NCBI RefSeq assembly: GCF_040096205.1
Contig: NZ_JBBMFD010000041.1
Span: 1 to 9,336 of the forward strand
DNA: 9,336 nucleotides
From: Solibaculum_A intestinale
Lineage (GTDB): Bacteria; Bacillota; Clostridia; Oscillospirales; Acutalibacteraceae
Direction: 5' to 3'
The translations under genes and the position numbers were made by a program. The notes below the pieces were generated by a model. The model did no database searches and had not been told where the DNA came from. It saw only the letters and a program-made list of their open reading frames with translations. This document shows, in pieces, positions 7,010 through 9,336 of the stretch; within the stretch, counting starts at the first letter, position 1, and each line of letters begins with the position of its first letter.

Positions 7010-8014
7010 TTGTTTTCTCCCAATGCCGTCTATTACGAAGAAGCAGCCCTTTCCTACCCGCTGGGCCGGGAGCTTTACGACCGTTACCAAGCTGCGGGCG
7101 TGCCATGCATTCCTATCAAGAACCACAATAACATCCCCGAAATGCGCCGGCAGCCCAACGCCGCTTTTCCAAAGATGAAGCGGGCCCTCATTCTCGGCAT
7201 CCGCAAAACCCACCGGTATGTGGAAAACCACAAGACTTCCGATTATCTGGTGCCCTACACCTCGTCGGGGTGCACGGCCATGTGTTTGTACTGCTATCTG
7301 GTGTGCCATTACAATAAATGCGCTTATTTGCGAGTATTTGTCAACCGCGAGCAGATGCTCGACCGGCTTATCAACACCGCCGACCGGGCCGACCGGCCTC
7401 TGACCTTCGAAATCGGCAGCAATTCCGACCTCATTTTGGAAAACACCATAACCGGCAACCTGCCCTTTACCATCGAAGGGTTTCAAAGGGCCAAGCAGGG
7501 GTTTCTGACCTTTCCGACTAAGTTCGACATGGTTGACGGCATTCTGGGCCTCAACCACGGGGGACGGGTGACGGTTCGCATGAGCGTGAACCCTCCCGCC
7601 CTCATCCGCCGGGTGGAGCTGGGAACCTCTCCCCTCCCAGGCCGGGCGGCGGCCTTAAACAAGCTCAAGGCGGCGGGATACCCGGTGGGGATTCTGGTGG
7701 CGCCGGTGATGCTGGTGGAGGGCTGGGAAGCCCTGTACCTGGAAATGTTCGAACAACTAGCGGACACCTTAAGCGAAGAAGTGAAGAAAACCGCCTTTTT
7801 TGAGGTCATCTTCATGACTTACAGCTACGTCCACCGGGCCATCAACCAGGAAGCCTTCCCAAAGGCCCCGGACTTATTTGACCCAAGTCTCATGACCGGG
7901 CGGGGCAAGGGAAAATACGCCTATCAAACTACGGTGCGGGAGGAAGCGGGCAGGACAATCGTTTCGCTCCTGCGCCGGTATTTCCCGGGAAATCGGGTGT
8001 GGTATGTGGTGTAA
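7010..8014 (+). CDS. splB: Spore photoproduct lyase (radical SAM DNA repair enzyme)
   Basis: A 334-residue radical SAM enzyme that directly reverses the spore photoproduct (5-thyminyl-5,6-dihydrothymine) in DNA during spore germination, using a 4Fe-4S cluster and S-adenosylmethionine. The cluster motif CX3CX2C is Cys88, Cys92 and Cys95, in VPYTSSGC followed by TAMCLYC. Further family blocks are YLRVFVN (106-112), the LTFEIGSNSD strand (131-140), TKFDMVDGIL and VRMSVNP. From memory of the Bacillus subtilis enzyme, the radical-relay Cys141 lies in an ACTSD motif; here the aligned residue is Ser137, while Cys99 and Cys104 follow the cluster. The start codon is TTG at 7010, one base after the transporter stop, with AAGGGGG nine bases upstream; no ATG in frame fits as well. 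It is evidence that the organism forms spores. Regulation by the forespore factor sigma-G is usual for this gene, but none of its sites is visible here. Confidence 0.93.
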   Translation: MFSPNAVYYEEAALSYPLGRELYDRYQAAGVPCIPIKNHNNIPEMRRQPNAAFPKMKRALILGIRKTHRYVENHKTSDYLVPYTSSGCTAMCLYCYLVCHYNKCAYLRVFVNREQMLDRLINTADRADRPLTFEIGSNSDLILENTITGNLPFTIEGFQRAKQGFLTFPTKFDMVDGILGLNHGGRVTVRMSVNPPALIRRVELGTSPLPGRAAALNKLKAAGYPVGILVAPVMLVEGWEALYLEMFEQLADTLSEEVKKTAFFEVIFMTYSYVHRAINQEAFPKAPDLFDPSLMTGRGKGKYAYQTTVREEAGRTIVSLLRRYFPGNRVWYVV

Positions 8015-8050
8015 TTTCCGATAGGTGAATTATACTCACAATATTGCTAT

Positions 8051-8107
8051 TTGTAAACGCTTTTTGGTTACTATGTCGTGTTTTTCACCATTTACAACGG
8101 CTTTTTT
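8051..8107 (+). terminator. Possible weak terminator after splB
   Basis: TTGTAAA (8051-8057) pairs with TTTACAA (8091-8097), with TGGT/ACCA nested inside, and a run of six T follows at 8102-8107 after CGGC. The loop is long and the stem AT-rich, so this is only a candidate. No better plus-strand terminator lies between splB and the convergent gene. Confidence 0.4.
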
Positions 8108-8116
8108 GCAGAAAGA

Positions 8117-8149
8117 AGCGGGGCTATGAATCAAGTTCATAGCCCCGCT
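8117..8149 (-). terminator. Strong hairpin terminator of the SLOG gene, overlapping its stop codon
   Basis: AGCGGGGCTATGAA (8117-8130) and TTCATAGCCCCGCT (8136-8149) are perfect 14-base complements around a five-base loop. On the minus strand the stem is followed by a T-rich tract (TCTTTCT). The last codons and the TGA of the minus-strand gene (8137-8139) lie inside the stem, an unusually tight arrangement. Confidence 0.75.
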
Positions 8150-8613
8150 CCCAAATGGATGACGGGAACACCCTGTTTGCGGCAGTATTCGACGGTATAA
8201 AAGGTGCCGCCGGAGCGGCGGGTAAGGTAACTCAGGCAGCAATCGCTCCCTTCCACCAGGGTGCGGTTGCGCCGGTGCATACAGCCGGGGGTATATCCTT
8301 GGCCGGTATAGACCACCTTGTCGGCCCGGCGTTTGATGAAGTCGTAGAGGTCCACGTCCTGCGGGGGCCAGCCGCGGGTCTGGTCGATACAGGGGAGGAC
8401 GAGGATCAGGCGAAGGCCGGGCAGCTCTTTCCGCAGGGAAAGGACAGTGAGGGCGGCCAGAGTATCGAAGCCCAGGGCGCCGCCGGCGGCAAAGTAATGA
8501 AAATCCTCGCGGTAAAGGCGGCGGATTTCTTCCTCGAGCCGCTTGCGCAGGGCGGGGATTTCTTCGGGCGGCAGGCGGCGGTGGCCGGTGAAACAGCAGG
8601 TTTTATAGGGCAT
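8137..8613 (-). CDS. YpsA-like SLOG-family (DUF1273-type) protein
   Basis: A 158-residue Rossmann-like protein of the SLOG superfamily, resembling Bacillus YpsA. Motifs in order are CCFTGHRRL (6-14), the first strand and turn; AAGGALGFDTLAA (42-54), the glycine-rich nucleotide-binding loop; ILVLPC (70-75); and SGGTFYTVEYCRKQGVPVI (134-152), the family's C-terminal binding signature. SLOG proteins bind nucleotides or nucleotide-derived ligands; some process cytokinin-like compounds and others act in defence or stress systems. No catalytic role is assignable. The ATG at 8613 has GGGAGG six bases upstream. It overlaps the end of the ribbon-helix-helix gene by 11 bases, so the two are probably translated together. 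Confidence 0.85.
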   Translation of the reverse strand: MPYKTCCFTGHRRLPPEEIPALRKRLEEEIRRLYREDFHYFAAGGALGFDTLAALTVLSLRKELPGLRLILVLPCIDQTRGWPPQDVDLYDFIKRRADKVVYTGQGYTPGCMHRRNRTLVEGSDCCLSYLTRRSGGTFYTVEYCRKQGVPVIHLGAGL

Positions 8614-8794
8614 GGCTTTCCTCCCGGCGGACTTCCTCCACCTGGAGGGCGGCGCGGACGGCTTCCACCACGAAAGCGGAAAAGGTGCAGTCCTTCCCCT
8701 GGATGGCCTGCTCCACCTGCTCGACCAGGTCGTTGGGGAAGCGGATGCTTTTGCTGGTGGTGGCTGGTATAGAAGGAATTTGGAAGCGTTTCAT
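8603..8794 (-). CDS. Small ribbon-helix-helix (CopG/Arc-like) protein
   Basis: A 63-residue protein with a ribbon-helix-helix pattern. A short strand, SKSIRFP (14-20), is followed by helix DLVEQVEQAIQ (22-32) and helix TFSAFVVEAVRAALQVEEVRR (37-57). Such proteins dimerise and bind DNA through the strand pair, usually to repress their own operon. The ATG at 8794 has AGGGTGAT about five bases upstream. The stop falls inside the start of the SLOG gene, so they form a coupled two-gene unit. A toxin-antitoxin reading is possible because the layout resembles antitoxin-first pairs, but SLOG proteins are not established toxins. Confidence 0.8.
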   Translation of the reverse strand: MKRFQIPSIPATTSKSIRFPNDLVEQVEQAIQGKDCTFSAFVVEAVRAALQVEEVRREESHAL

Positions 8795-8820
8795 GGTATC
8801 ACCCTGTTGTTCAGTTATGA

Positions 8821-8830
8821 TACAATTGTA
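8821..8830. promoter_or_regulatory. Perfect palindrome upstream of the ribbon-helix-helix gene
   Basis: TACAATTGTA is a perfect ten-base palindrome 26 bases upstream of the start codon, flanked by TGA on one side and ATCA on the other. Its minus-strand reading includes TACAAT, which could serve as a -10 box, though no clear -35 lies ahead of it. The position suits an operator for self-repression by the ribbon-helix-helix protein; this is inference. Confidence 0.4.
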
Positions 8831-8910
8831 ATCAGGATTGCCGTCTTTGTATGTGTTACGTTTGTCTTACATATGGGTTGGTAAGAAGGCGTTGGTCACG
8901 GACGCGATCG

Positions 8911-8996
8911 GGCTGCTTTTCCCCGCCGCACGGGGCTCAGCCCCCTTTACTGGACGAAAGGGGTTGCCAGCGCGTGATAATATTTCACAGGCTGGC
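8911..8996 (+). other. Cluster of three hairpins upstream of the CRISPR-like array
   Basis: The first hairpin has outer arms GGCTG (8911-8915) and CAGCC (8938-8942) with inner CCCCG/CGGGG (8921-8925, 8931-8935). The second pairs CCCCTTT (8942-8948) with AAAGGGG (8957-8963). The third pairs GCCAGC (8966-8971) with GCTGGC (8991-8996) and, inside, GTGA with TCAC around TAATATT. No coding signal is credible in 8795-9046. I do not recognise an RNA family. The stretch could be a structured RNA, an array leader, or decayed repeat units. Confidence 0.4.
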
Positions 8997-9046
8997 GGTC
9001 CCGGGGCAAGACAGTCTATAAACCCAAGCGTAAGGCCGGAGGTTCT

Positions 9047-9276
9047 GCCGCGCCCGGATACCGGGCGCGCGGGTTGAAACAAGGCGCTGACCGGCGACGG
9101 TTTGATTACGGCGAACCGCTTTCCCTATGGGAAGCGTGGGTTAAAACCAGTATCGGGCGGATTGTGCATTCGCTCCAACGTCGCCCCACATGAGGCGTGG
9201 ATTGAAATAAAGGGGATCACCCAGTTTGAAAAGCGTGGACGGAGTCGCTCCTCGCGAGAGGGGCGCGGATTGAAAT
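9047..9276 (+). CRISPR. Degenerate CRISPR-like array with stem-variable, type I-C-like repeats
   Basis: Four repeat units lie at 9047-9080, 9115-9147, 9180-9208 and 9244-9276, separated by unrelated spacers of 34, 32 and 35 bases. Each unit has a 5' (A/G)YCGC-like start, a stem-loop, and then a shared tail of Y followed by GGRTTRAAAY, as in type I-C repeats. Stem arms differ from unit to unit but pair each time: CGCGCCCGG/CCGGGCGCG around ATA; CGCTTTCCC/GGGAAGCG around TAT with one extra T; CGCCCCA/TGAGGCG around CA with one mismatch; and CGCTCCTC/GAGGGGCG around GCGA with one T-G wobble. Unit 3 is shortened to 29 bases. The orientation implies reading on the plus strand. No cas gene is in the window. 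A fifth, doubtful piece begins near 9302 (TCTTTGCGCAAAGA) but is cut by the window end. Confidence 0.82.
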
Positions 9277-9317
9277 ACGGCGCCGGCCATCCTGTTTGCC
9301 GGTCTTTGCGCAAAGAA

Positions 9318-9336
9318 GGGGGGGGGGGGGGGGGGG
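9318..9336. other. Terminal poly-G run, probable sequencing artefact
   Basis: Nineteen consecutive G close the window. Such runs at contig ends are typical of two-colour sequencing chemistry reporting no signal as G. It should not be treated as genomic sequence, and it suggests the assembly stopped inside the repeat array. Confidence 0.8.

Noticed and set aside
6238..7023. A 261-codon minus-strand frame opposite the NSS transporter
   Set aside because: Charged, low-complexity composition and its position wholly opposite a recognisable transporter mark it as a shadow.
8155..8772. A 205-codon plus-strand frame opposite the SLOG and ribbon-helix-helix genes
   Set aside because: Gly- and Ala-rich with no motif and no convincing ribosome binding site, while the opposite strand holds two genes with good start signals.
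8881..9046. Additional repeat units left of 9047
   Set aside because: Hairpins are present, but none is followed by the GGRTTRAAAY tail at the expected 64-68 base spacing.
8867..9082. A 71-codon minus-strand frame ending in the first repeat unit
   Set aside because: It has no ribosome binding site or domain and begins inside the first repeat unit; composition follows the local GC-rich hairpins.
9125..9313. A 62-codon minus-strand frame across the array
   Set aside because: Its peptide contains ISIHASCGATL and FNPR strings, the usual mistranslation of type I-C-like repeats. It is an artefact of the array.

Overview
The window looks like chromosomal DNA from an anaerobic, GC-rich, spore-forming Firmicute, most likely a gut Clostridium-type bacterium of the Oscillospirales. 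The grounds are a spore photoproduct lyase, a potassium-dependent-type membrane pyrophosphatase, strong purine-rich ribosome binding sites throughout, consensus sigma-A promoters and short intergenic gaps. The placement is inference from gene content; no rRNA or tRNA gene is present to confirm it. The window ends in a run of 19 G, so its right edge is probably a contig end.

Layout, left to right. (1) Positions 1-3037, minus strand: an ion-pumping pyrophosphatase (hppA) with its own terminator, preceded by a class II sugar-phosphate aldolase with a clear promoter. (2) 3038-3498: a divergent intergenic region with two strong promoters and a structured leader. (3) 3499-4940, plus strand: an SPFH/prohibitin-like membrane protein, then a two-helix membrane protein overlapping a YbjQ-family protein; a bidirectional terminator closes the block. 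(4) 5038-5244, minus: a small XRE-type regulator with its own promoter. (5) 5503-8014, plus: a sodium-dependent NSS-family transporter and, one base later, a TTG-started spore photoproduct lyase. (6) 8137-8794, minus: a ribbon-helix-helix protein overlapping a YpsA-like SLOG-family protein, closed by a hairpin. (7) 8795-9336: no credible protein gene. It holds a small palindrome, a cluster of hairpins, and a short CRISPR-like array at 9047-9276.

Most genes are ordinary housekeeping or accessory functions. The unusual element is the array. It has four units at 64-68 base spacing that share a type I-C-like 3' tail (GGRTTRAAAY). Each unit has a different stem sequence, yet each stem still pairs. 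Normal arrays have near-identical repeats, so this pattern suggests conservation of structure rather than sequence. No cas gene is visible. A second point is that the lyase has Ser where the Bacillus enzyme has its radical-relay cysteine, but carries two extra cysteines next to its iron-sulfur motif.
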